Positions 55,521 to 64,000 of a stretch of DNA of 64,000 bases are shown here, in pieces (the stretch's first letter is position 1; every line of letters begins with the position of its first letter). The DNA lies in the NCBI GenBank assembly GCA_963691705.1, contig OY829537.1, positions 78,761,352 through 78,825,351 on the forward strand. The letters run 5' to 3'. The stretch is from Viola odorata. Its lineage: Eukaryota > Streptophyta > Magnoliopsida > Malpighiales > Violaceae. The notes beneath the pieces are model-generated. The model saw only the letters and a program-made list of their open reading frames with translations. It ran no database searches and was not told the DNA's origin. The translations under genes were made by a program, and so were the position numbers.

Positions 55521-56654
55521 TCTATGGGGGACTAGAGCAAAATTAGGTATGATCTTAAACAATCCAAGCGAGTGTTTTAATGCTTACATTATGGGTGAAA
55601 GAGACAAGCCTATAATTACCATGTTGGAGGGTATTAGGAAGAGGTGCATTAGATTAGTAAGGGACAGGTACAACAATTTGGCTGAATATAAAGATCCTAT
55701 ATGTCCATAAGCACAAATTAAGCTAGAGGTCAATATGAGACATGCTCGGTTTTGGAAAGCTACTGATTGTGGTGATACTAAGTTTGAGATTGCAAAAGAT
55801 AGGGTGCAATTTGCTGTCGATTTGAGTAGAATGTCATGTGCATGCTATGAGTGGGATTTAACTGGAGTACCTTGTGAGCATGTTGTCAGAGCTATTTTTG
55901 CAATTGATGGTACTTTAGAGGAGTATGTCTCACCATATATTCATATGACAAGCTATAAGGGTTTGTGGAGTGTGAAGTTGGAACTTATGAATGGAGAAAA
56001 TTTATGGCCTACTTCACAAATCAGCCCCCTACCACCATACTTTAGAAGACAACCAAGTAGGCCTAAAAGGGTCAAAATCAGGGACAAGGATGAAGCTTTG
56101 AACCCCTACAGACCTAAAAAGAGGAAGATCACAATAGTCTGCAGTAAGTGTAAGGAACCTCATCATAACTCAAGGACTTGCAAAGGGGAAGTAAGGAACA
56201 AAAAAAAAAAACAACACACATGAGTACTACATGGGTTTTAGTGTTCCTCTATTGCCTACATCTACGGTATGTGACATATTATGAAATTGATGTTCAATTT
56301 TTTCTAATAGGCTAACATACACTTTGTTTATCTATGAGTTTATTAATGTTCATTTGCTTTCTAACAGTCTAACATACTTACTGACAACTCATTGCAAACG
56401 GCGATCGTTGAGCCTAACCCAAGAAATTATGATGCAACTGTTGATGTCTTAACACAGGTATGATATGATTATATTATATGTTACAGTTCATTGTTGATTA
56501 TAATTTATAAAGTTGCATTATTTGATATTATTCATTGAGCAATGTAGGAATCTATCAATCAAGTTTCCGTCTCTAGGCGTAAGCAAGTTCGCAAGCCACC
56601 TCTACCTAAAGTCCCGGTAAAAAAGAAGAAGAGCAATGATGGGAAGAACTAGTG
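55515..56654 (+). pseudogene. second copy of MULE transposase 3' part
   Basis: Near-identical to 38369-39506 (about 18 differences by eye). It contains the SWIM finger (CACYEWDLTGVPCEH), zinc knuckle, and the same three 3' introns up to the TAG at 56652. A TAA at 55708 replaces CAA of the first copy. It starts in mid-exon at the AAGGCA junction with E3 and is followed by the same LTR start (56655). Confidence 0.92.
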
Positions 56655-57008
56655 TGATAACAATAGGTGAGATTGTACCCGGGGTAGGAAGGATCCTGGA
56701 GATCTTCTCCTCTGAGGGGGTGGTCCTCGCTGCTGGTACACCTGCAAGGCGCCGGAGGGGGTCCCCGGCGCAGGTACTCCGACGATCAAGTCAGTATAAG
56801 TAGGAGATCGTATGGTAAAGTAGAAGTATGAGGGAGAGAGTAGTGAGAGAGCGTAGAGAGAGAGAGTCTCTAGTGAGAGAGAGTCCCCCGTGAGAGAGAG
56901 TCCCCCCCCTTTCTACCTAGGGGGGTATTTATAGGAGTTTTGGTAGAGAGCACTATCTTGGGATGTTGACACGTATGGCCTACCGTAGGGGTATGCCAAT
57001 TATTATCA
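56655..57008 (-). repeat. E2 3' LTR (left), 354 bp
   Basis: TGATAA...TTATCA. Minus-strand TATA (CTATAAATA) near 56928. Compared with 39507-39957 it lacks a block after GGCCTACCG. A LTR start of the same family recurs at 63978. Confidence 0.9.
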
Positions 57009-57684
57009 CAAGCCCAACCGAAAACGAGCCCGAGTGTTTACCAAGGGCTCCATTCTCGGTATCTAGATGAATGCTATCTCTTCTGCGTCGCAGCAGACTT
57101 GTAAAAATCTTCGAGTTCCTTTGCGTCCTTTGATGCCCACGCCATAGATTCTTATTCCAGTAGTTGCCAAAACTCTGTGGTGGATAGGTGTTATCTCTGA
57201 CAGATAACGCTAAGGTCCTTTCGAGTGGCATCAGACATGACCTGGGATGGGATAACTCCGATTGTAGAGGTAGGTGTCACGTGAGAGCCCTATCGCTGAG
57301 GTCGACCATCCCAGGGCTTGCCGCCAGGCTAGGGGCGGCATGGACAGCGTCGAGTGTCCAAGGAATGAGTTGGAGATACTGCTAGCTTGCCAGAAGCCGT
57401 TAGGTTGTCATGTTTGCGGATTTTTGCTTCGTTAATCTAGTTGGCTTGCGAGAAAACGCCAAGACATAGCCACAACCAAAAACTGTTGACGAAATCGACA
57501 ATAACTATGTGCCCCCAGCCCAACCGAAAATGGTCCTGGTATGCAATACCAATGACATGGAGGCAGCTGCTGACAAGGAGACAGCTGATAACATTGAGGC
57601 AGCCCCTAACTCTGAGGCGGCTGATAACAAGAAGGCATGCTGATAACATGGCGGCACCTGACAAGGAGGCCGCTGATGACATAG
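57009..57684. other. E2 3' internal sequence, no gene
   Basis: Begins AGCCCAACCGAAAACGAGCC, as E1 does at 15534. A second copy, AGCCCAACCGAAAATGG, lies near 57517. 57540-57680 holds imprecise precursors of the ATGGAGGCA array (GAGGCAGCTGCTGA, GCTGATAACA words). Confidence 0.6.
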
Positions 57685-58221
57685 AGGCATCGCTCACATG
57701 GAGGCACTTGCTCACATGAAGGCATCACTAACATGGCGAAATCACTCACATGGAGGCACTCGCTCACATGGAGGCATCACAAATCACATGGAGGCACTCG
57801 CTCACATGGAGGCATCACAAATCACATGGAGGCATCGCTCACATGGAGGCACTCGCTCTCATGGAGGCATCACAAATCACATGAAGGCGCTCATATGGAG
57901 GCACTCGCTCGCATGGAGGCATCACAAATCACATGGAGGCATCGCTCACATGGAGGCATTCGCTTGCATGGAGGCATCACAAATCACATGGAGGCATCGC
58001 TCACATGGAGGCATCATAAATCACATGGAGGCATCGGTCACATGGAGGCACTCGCTCACATGGAGGCATCACAAATCACATGGAGGCATCGCTCACATGG
58101 AGGCATCACAAATCACATAGAGGCGCTCACATGGAGGCATCACAAATCACATGGAGGCATCGCTCACATGGAGGCACTCGCTCACATGGAGGCATCATAA
58201 ATCACATGGAGGCATCGCTCA
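57685..58221. repeat. ACATGGAGGCAT minisatellite, block 1
   Basis: 17-20-bp units (ACATGGAGGCATCGCTC, ACATGGAGGCACTCGCTC, ACATGGAGGCATCACAAATC) in a higher-order unit of about 55 bp. The array continues at 61613 after the inserted E3 LTR. Open plus-strand frames across it are a by-product of the repeat. Confidence 0.95.
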
Positions 58222-59109
58222 TGTCGCGCCCCACGAAAATTACGAAAAAGAGTAATTCGCGAGTGTGCAATGAAATTTGAGACCTTCAGATGCTCGGCGT
58301 AAAAGGATGCCTAGCAGCATGCAATGAAGTCGCCACCCTAATTTGGTTGCTAGGCTTAGGGAACCCTAATCGTTATGGCATAGGAAATATAATACGTAAA
58401 AAAACTAAAGGCACAAAAAAGGGGTCTGGACCCCAGACAAAGGTTCGGGGTCGTATTATGGTCTCGGGAAGGTATTAGGCACCCGAGTCACATCCGAAAA
58501 CGGTTACCGGTTGATGAGAGAGGTGTTTAAAAAGGTGTTTGATAAAATGCGTTTTGAAAAAGGGGGCCCTCAGAGGAATCGTCACTTTAGCCTTTTCTAT
58601 GATCGTGACCGTTCAGGAATAATAAAAAGATCTTTTGGACGGGATTACCGTTTATCAAGATCGATTGATTATTCCTGACCGTAACGTAATGGGACTGAAT
58701 TTTCCGTAAGACTAAATGAGCGCCCTCTTTTTTCATCATCGGGCCATGCATGATTAAATTAATTACTATGTGATCCTAACATGGATTGCTAACAGAGTAC
58801 AAATTTAAATGATTGATTTTAAAGTGGAAAACTGATGTGGGATCGAAAGTCCCCATGTACATGCAGTCAATATAAGCGAGAATTTAAAATCGTATGAACA
58901 TGACATTTTAAGCAACTCTTTAAACACGTTGTTCATGTGGGTTGATTTTAATTCTAGCAGTTCTATATATCATGCATACGATTGATATTTGCGAAAAGCA
59001 TTGAATAAATAAAAAGGAATCGAAAGGCGTACTTTCGAGCGAAGCTTGAAATTAAAACCTACAAAATGAGAGTGTTAGTGGTAGCTCGAGAGATAAATAA
59101 ACCATTTTA

Positions 59110-59415
59110 TGTGTGCGAAAATTTAAATGACAGTTGATTGCAGGCGAGAAATGATGGATTTCACGCATACGAAAATGAAATACTGAGTTGATTGTATGCG
59201 AAAAATGATTGATTTGACGCATACGAAAATTAAATGCTGAGTTGATTGCATGCAAAAAAAATGATTGATTTTAAGCATACGAAAATTAAATGCTAAGTTG
59301 ATTGCATGCGAAAAATGATTGATTTTACGCACACGAGAATTAAATGCTGAGTTGATTGCATGCGAAAAATGATTGATTTTATGCATACGAAAATTAAATG
59401 CTGAGTTGATAAGTG
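59110..59415. repeat. 60-bp tandem repeat in E3 LTR
   Basis: About five units of GAGTTGATTGCATGCGAAAA followed by ATGATTGATTTTACGCATAC and GAAAATTAAATGCT. Confidence 0.85.
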
Positions 59416-59523
59416 CAGGAAATTAAAAGAGTTGATGATAAAAAAATTTAAAACAGTTGATGATTTGCAGAAATTTTAATGATTGATACTGCAGAAAATT
59501 AAAGCAATTGATATTGCGGAAAA

Positions 59524-60020
59524 TTAAAGCAGTTGATATTGCAGAAAATAAACAATTGATATTGCGACCGACCATGTAGGCGGTATTGAATTTAAATTGC
59601 CGAAAGTAAATTGCAGAATTTTAAAGTGCGGGAAAGTAAAGTGCGGAAAATTAAACAGTTGATAATTTGCGGAAGAATTTCCAGCAATTTGCGAAAAATT
59701 AAAGCAGTTGATATTGCAGAAAATAAACAATTGATATTGCGACCGACCATGTAGGCGGTATTGAATTTAAATTGCCGAAAGTAAATTGCAGAATTTTAAA
59801 GTGCGGAAAAGTAAAGTGCGGAAAATTAAACAGTTGATAATTTGCGGAAGGATTTCCAGCAGTTTGCGAAAAATTAAAGCAGTTGAATATTTACGAGAAT
59901 TAAAATGCGACCGACCATATAGGCGGTATATTTAAATTGCCGAAAGTAAATTGCGAACAATTAAAGTGCAGAAGAATAAAGCAGTTGATAAGTGCAGAAA
60001 ATTAAATAGTTGATAGTGCG
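59524..60020. repeat. 175-bp tandem repeat (three copies) in E3 LTR
   Basis: Units start TTAAAGCAGTTGATATTGCA at about 59524, 59699 and 59874. Each contains GCGACCGACCATGTAGGCGG and AAATTGCCGAAAGTAAATTG. The third is shorter and more diverged. Confidence 0.9.
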
Positions 60021-60722
60021 AAAAATAATCATACGAAGCATGCGATTTATTTTACGGAAAAACGTGATCCGAAGTTTTGAAAACAATTGAAAATGGGCTG
60101 GGCCCAATTGAAGAATGAAAAGAAAAATGGAAAATGGGCCAGGAATAGTGCCTAGCCCATGAAAATTAAAAGGAAGGGTGATGGGCCAAGCCCATCACCT
60201 TTGACGCATGAATAGGCCATTATGGCACTATTCATCGTCATTTTCACCACGTCGCCGGCGATACTGCCGGCGACCAAGGTCCAGCGACCCGTGGTCGGAT
60301 CTTGAAAATCTTTATACCGGGATGCTCATCTCCTCGACGGCTTCCCGATAGTATGAACTTTGACTCGAAGTTTAAATTGTACAGAGTTTAATTTTGAAAA
60401 AAATGACGAAACCGTTAATTATCGAAAACTAATTAATTCGCACAACCTAGCTAACGATTTTCAAAATTGAAAGCATGTATTTAATATACATCATGTATGT
60501 GAATTAATAGCACAAAAACAAGCAATTTATTTGCTTGAGATCAAGCCAAACGAAATTAAAAGGAAAACATGCTTAAAAAATGAAAACGAGCTAGAGAGAG
60601 AAAGCTCACTTTAAACTTTGAACTTGGGCTATCGATGCTCGATATGAGCTATCAATCAAGGAGAGGGAAGAAAGCAAGCTTCTCTTGCGATTTTCGGTGC
60701 CCCGAATACATGGGAGGATGGT

Positions 60723-60736
60723 GGCTATTTATAGCC
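60723..60736 (-). promoter_or_regulatory. putative E3 LTR TATA box
   Basis: Minus-strand GGCTATAAATAGCC, followed in sense by a C/T-rich leader. Both E3 LTR remnants at 39958 and 55329 have lost this region. Confidence 0.5.
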
Positions 60737-61613
60737 GAAGATCGCGTGAGGAGGGAGACTCGGGGCTGCGCGTGGTGGCCGGCTGGTCGCGGTGGCAAGG
60801 CTAGGGTGCTAGCCATGATGATGGCGGAGGGACAGGAAGCTACGGACGCGATGGGAGCAGGTGGCTCGGGCGTGGGCTGCTTCGCTGCACTCCCTTGGCA
60901 CTGTTCACGTGCATTATGCATATTAATTCAAGGGCCATTGATCTGGTTGACTTTCCTTGGTTGACCAGATCAATGGCCATGATCAAATGGCCTTTTATCT
61001 GAGTTAAATGGCCTCGAGTCGGTTTCCGCGTGCAAACGTTCCGACTTTTCGAGCCGAAGGTACCGGCGCGTAGAGAAAAATATGACGGGTTTAACCGTCT
61101 ACAGCGAAGAACGAGAATTTCTCGTTTAACGTGTTTATTTTCGCGTTCAAAAATGTGAAACGTTTGAACGGAAAAATAATAACGTTACGCCGAAAATTAC
61201 ACGAATCGCCGTAGACCGTTGCGACCAAAAAAAAATCTAGCAACTAGTTGATGGAAAACATTTTAAAGTCAAGCTATTGTCCGAGTGGACTTACTCGGGT
61301 CCAATAAAAGCTCGAATAAAAGTAATAATAAAATAATAAAAAATACTAAAAAATGCGCTAAAATATAAAAAATCCTAAAATTCATGTGATGACCTAAAAT
61401 GAAGAAAAAAATTAGCAACTGACTGCCGGATAGTTAAAAACGTGATTTTTAAGGCTAAAAATATTAATGATAATAATAATGAAATTACACGCCGAAAAAA
61501 ATAAAAATGCGATTTCGAAAGCTGACGATGCTAACGATGATGCTAAAATGCAACGAAACACCTAAGAATGCTAGCGACATTAAATCAACTGAAAATGACT
61601 GTAAATTAACTAA

Positions 61614-62180
61614 TCACATGGAGGCATCACAAATCACATGGAGGCATCGCTCACATGGAGGCATCACAAATCACATAGAGGCGCTCACATGGAGGCACTC
61701 GCTCGCATGGAGGCATCACAAATCACATGGAGGCATCGCTCACATGGAGGCACTCGCTCACATGGAGGCATCGCTCACATGGAGGCATCACAAATCACAT
61801 GGCGGAATCACTCACATGGAGGCCCTCGCTCTCATGGAGGCATGACAAATCACATGGAGGCACTCGCTCGCATGGAGGCATCACAAATCACATGGAGGCA
61901 TCGCTCCCATGGAGGCACTCGCTCACATGGAGGCATCACAAATCACATGGAGACATCGCTCACGTGGAGGCACTCGCTCACATGGAGGCATCACAAATCA
62001 CATGGAGGCATCGCTCACATGGAGGCATCACAAATCACATGGAGGCATCACAAATCACATGGCGGCATCACTCACATGGAGGCACTCGCTCACATGGAGG
62101 CATCACAAATCACATGGAGGCATCGCTCACATGGAGGCATGATAAATCACATGGAGGCATCGCTCACATGGAGGCATCAG
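61614..62180. repeat. ACATGGAGGCAT minisatellite, block 2
   Basis: Same units as 57685-58221, continuing the array after the E3 LTR. Confidence 0.95.
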
Positions 62181-62375
62181 CCTCTTCACTATTTCGATAT
62201 TTCATCAACTTTCCTGCACATTCTCAAATGTTGTCTTGCCATGTTAGTAAAAATAACATATAATGACAAGTATTAGTTGCCCTTAGAGGCTTTCACCCGC
62301 ACATATCGGGGTGTGGTTGATGTGGCTTTTTCCATCCAAGCTCGTTGGATCCGGCCTTGCTGTGAACCGCCTGCA

Positions 62376-62560
62376 ATATTGAAGCGGTTTTACGCCATAA
62401 GCTACCTACAATTTGTGCAGTTTTACGCCATAGATACCTGCAATATTGACGCGGTTTTACGCTGCTCGGAGCTACCTGCAATATTGACGCGGCTTTACAC
62501 TATAGGCCACCTACAAATTGTGCGGTTTTATGCCGTAGCTACCTGCAATATTGCACGTTT
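62376..62560. repeat. 34-bp tandem repeat shared with E1
   Basis: Units such as CGGTTTTACGCCATAAGCTACCTRCAATWTT; same family as E1 15990-16215. Confidence 0.8.
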
Positions 62561-63014
62561 TCACATTCCCTAGGATTTCAATCTGTACTCCACTTGAGTA
62601 CCTGCATTGTTCGCTGTACAAATACACTAACAAAGTTTGCTAACTTCGGTTAGCTTCCTGTAAGAATGTTAAAAATAAAGGTAAGGGGAAAATGATAATC
62701 TTAAAGGTGATAGCGATACCTTAGGGGAATAAACAAGGAACTCGGCCGTTGTTTAATTCCCGTTCCCTTCCTTGCATTTACGAAGGAGAGTGACATGTCG
62801 TTGGAGACCTTTTTGATGATGAGAGGATGTCGACATGATATTATGAGGGCTTTTCAAACGGGGTAGATATTCACCCGATAAATCATATCAACCTTCATCC
62901 AGGGTAGATATTCACCCGCTAGATAATATTCTGAATCATCATTTATTTCACCCACCGTCGCCATAGGGGAAAGCCAAATTAGTTGCGTCACTTTGAGGCT
63001 CAATCGTGCCTGCT

Positions 63015-63380
63015 AAACGCTGATATCTCGCTTAGATGTCTTCATGAGAATTATATCCCTTTAAATTATCTTCAAATCGAGCTATTATCCAGAAAATTCA
63101 GAGCACGCACGAAGAAGATACGATTTTTTCCGTGAAACCCGATATAGCTGGAATCATGAATCTTAAACCCAGATTTCGAATCACAATAACGCCCAGTTGA
63201 CGTCAATATCTCACTGAGATTCCTTGACAAGAATTGTAGCCCGTCAAATTGTCTTCGAATCGAGATATCACACATAGAATTCAGAGTGCATACGAAAAAG
63301 ATACGATTTTCCTCATGAAACCCGACATATCTGGCCAGAAATGCACTTTTCTGGGCGCAAACGCTGAAAGTCCTGAGACT
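63015..63380. repeat. 183-bp tandem duplication in E2 leader
   Basis: Two diverged copies carry ATATCTCRCTKAGAT...AAATTRTCTTCRAATCGAG...AGATACGATTTT...TGAAACCCGAYATAKCTGG. Confidence 0.75.
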
Positions 63381-63415
63381 TCTGATGACATGGCAAGGGC
63401 GACAACGGCAGGGGC

Positions 63416-63575
63416 GACATTTGATAACAAAGCGACACCCGATAACATAGGGCGACACCTGATAACGAAGCGACACCCGATAATCATAAGGCGACATCTG
63501 ATAACAAAGCGACACCCGATAGTCATAGGGCGACATCTGATAACAAAGCGACACCCGATAGGGCAACACCTGATC
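63416..63575. repeat. GCGACACCCGATA tandem repeat
   Basis: About four 36-39-bp units of GATAACAAAGCGACACCCGATA followed by RTCATAGGGCGACATCT. Confidence 0.85.
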
Positions 63576-63587
63576 CAAGGTCACACA

Positions 63588-63625
63588 TGACGTCACTCCA
63601 TATGACGTCACCTCGCCTGACGTCA
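63588..63625. promoter_or_regulatory. three TGACGTCA sites in E2 leader
   Basis: TGACGTCA at 63588-63595, 63603-63610 and 63618-63625, exactly 15 bp apart. Same palindrome as the triplet in the E1 LTR, but here between PBS and minisatellites. Confidence 0.6.
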
Positions 63626-63954
63626 CTCCCTAGCACACAAACGACATCTTTCGTCTTTTTCCCAGAAACTCAAATATCACCTTTATTCGTTTCCTCCTTT
63701 CCAGATCTGATTTTCTTAGCACACAATAATAATACCACTGTTTCTCTCCCTCTTTGTTTTTCTTTTCCAGATCTGATTTTCTTTTGGTGTACCACAATAA
63801 TAATTAATCATATAAATTCATCTCATGGGATCCGCACAGAACTTGAGTCATATGGTAAATCCATAACCATAAAAACCAGCAGCAATAATGGAGATAAATA
63901 TGCATATGGAAAGGAGAGCCTTTAGATCTTAAGGAACTCGCTTGAAGATCTAAA

Positions 63955-63974
63955 TACTCTCAACAAGAGCACCA
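63955..63974 (-). other. E2 primer-binding site
   Basis: Minus-strand TGGTGCTCTTGTTGAGAGTA, 3 nt inside the LTR; related to the E1 PBS. Confidence 0.7.
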
Positions 63975-63977
63975 TTT

Positions 63978-64000
63978 TGATAACAATAGGTGAGATTGTA
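63978..64000 (-). repeat. E2 5' LTR (right), start only
   Basis: TGATAACAATAGGTGAGATT identical to the LTR starts at 39507 and 56655; continues past the window. Confidence 0.9.

Larger units (their letters stand above)
58222..61613 (-). mobile_element. near-complete E3 LTR inserted in E2
   Basis: 3392 bp from TGTCGCGCCCCACG to TAAATTAACTAA. The first 192 bp match 55329-55520 and the last 555 bp match E3's left LTR. The terminal 54 bp are missing. No E3 internal sequence, so it is best read as a solo LTR whose one end was deleted. Confidence 0.85.
56655..64000 (-). mobile_element. E2: non-autonomous LTR element (right LTR beyond window)
   Basis: The left LTR is 56655-57008. PBS at 63955-63974 and LTR start at 63978 mark the right end. 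The interior has no gag or pol, only repeats. It holds a 3.4-kb E3 LTR (58222-61613) as an insertion, and without it E2's interior is about 3.6 kb. Termini, PBS spacing, PPT-adjacent sequence (AGCCCAACCGAAAACGAG at 57010) and a 34-bp repeat family match E1. The putative left TSD is TAGTG (56650-56654). Confidence 0.8.

Noticed and set aside
57698..58200. Long plus-strand open frames of HMEASQITWRHRSHGG repeats as a repeat protein
   Set aside because: All three frames are open because the short DNA unit lacks stops, and there is no start context, promoter or non-repeat domain. Kept as minisatellite.
58222..61613. Clean solo LTR with TSD
   Set aside because: The right end lacks the last 54 bp of the LTR and runs straight into the array, so no TSD can be shown. 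Called near-complete LTR instead.
57685..62180. CRISPR-like regular repeats
   Set aside because: No constant repeat with unique spacers, the units are themselves contiguous variants, and the DNA is plant nuclear.
63072..63626. 184-codon minus-strand frame in E2 as gag
   Set aside because: Its sequence is a translation of the GCGACACCCGATA repeats, with no gag-like motif.
1..64000. tRNA, rRNA or snRNA genes
   Set aside because: No cloverleaf with A/B boxes or conserved rRNA/snRNA segments was seen by eye; a tRNAscan/Rfam search would be decisive.

Overview
This is plant nuclear DNA, almost certainly from a eudicot. It holds intron-containing genes with GT...AG borders, an F-box/FBA pseudogene, L1-type LINEs, Mutator, CACTA and MITE-like DNA elements, and Tat/Ogre-type Ty3/gypsy retrotransposons with an extra RNase H domain. 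The species cannot be named from the sequence. The window is nearly all nested transposable elements. Host coding content is sparse: a two-exon gene for a 66-aa membrane protein (647-953), a decayed F-box gene (2620-3674, minus) and a ubiquitin-like double-domain gene or fragment (10374-10895, minus).

Layout. 1-5886: host genes and AT-rich intergenic DNA. 5899-8548: 5'-truncated LINE (LINE-A) with an RNase H domain, A-tail and target-site duplication (TSD). 8754-9005: foldback MITE. 9312-9990: PIF/Harbinger-like remnant. 10374-13160: ubiquitin-like ORF, AT-rich degenerate repeats and a Stowaway-like end. 13161-32448: a full-length LINE on the minus strand (LINE-B, about 5.5 kb, 17-bp TSD), split by a 13.8-kb Tat-type gypsy element, E1 (14943-28739, 5-bp TSD GTATC). 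32475-35625: MITE-like, LINE and CACTA fragments, the CACTA itself carrying another inverted-repeat element. 35626-39506: Mutator-like element with a broken transposase. 39507-55520: an E2-type LTR fragment, then an Ogre-like gypsy element, E3, on the minus strand (ORF1, gag-pro, intron, RT-RH-aRNH-INT). 55515-56654: second copy of the Mutator 3' part. 56655-64000: non-autonomous LTR element E2, with minisatellite arrays and a near-complete 3.4-kb E3 LTR inside; its right LTR runs off the window.

Most notable: (1) E1 carries, between integrase and 3' LTR, a cluster of four transcription units on the opposite strand, each with its own TATA-like box. Two encode small intact proteins I do not recognise (125 and 140 aa). 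Two are tandem diverged copies of a putative-gypsy-type (PF04195-like) gene with a coiled-coil tail. (2) E1 and E2 share LTR termini, primer-binding site, PPT-adjacent sequence and an LTR stem-loop, so E2 looks like a non-autonomous partner of E1-type elements. (3) The Mutator/E2-LTR block occurs twice as direct copies about 17.1 kb apart, meeting E3 at a 6-bp microhomology; a tandem duplication with later deletions explains the layout. (4) E3 has a 150-bp intron that joins gag-pro and pol in frame, and a duplicated nucleocapsid zinc-knuckle block in gag. No element here has intact gag-pol coding; many stops are of the kind made by C-to-T changes.
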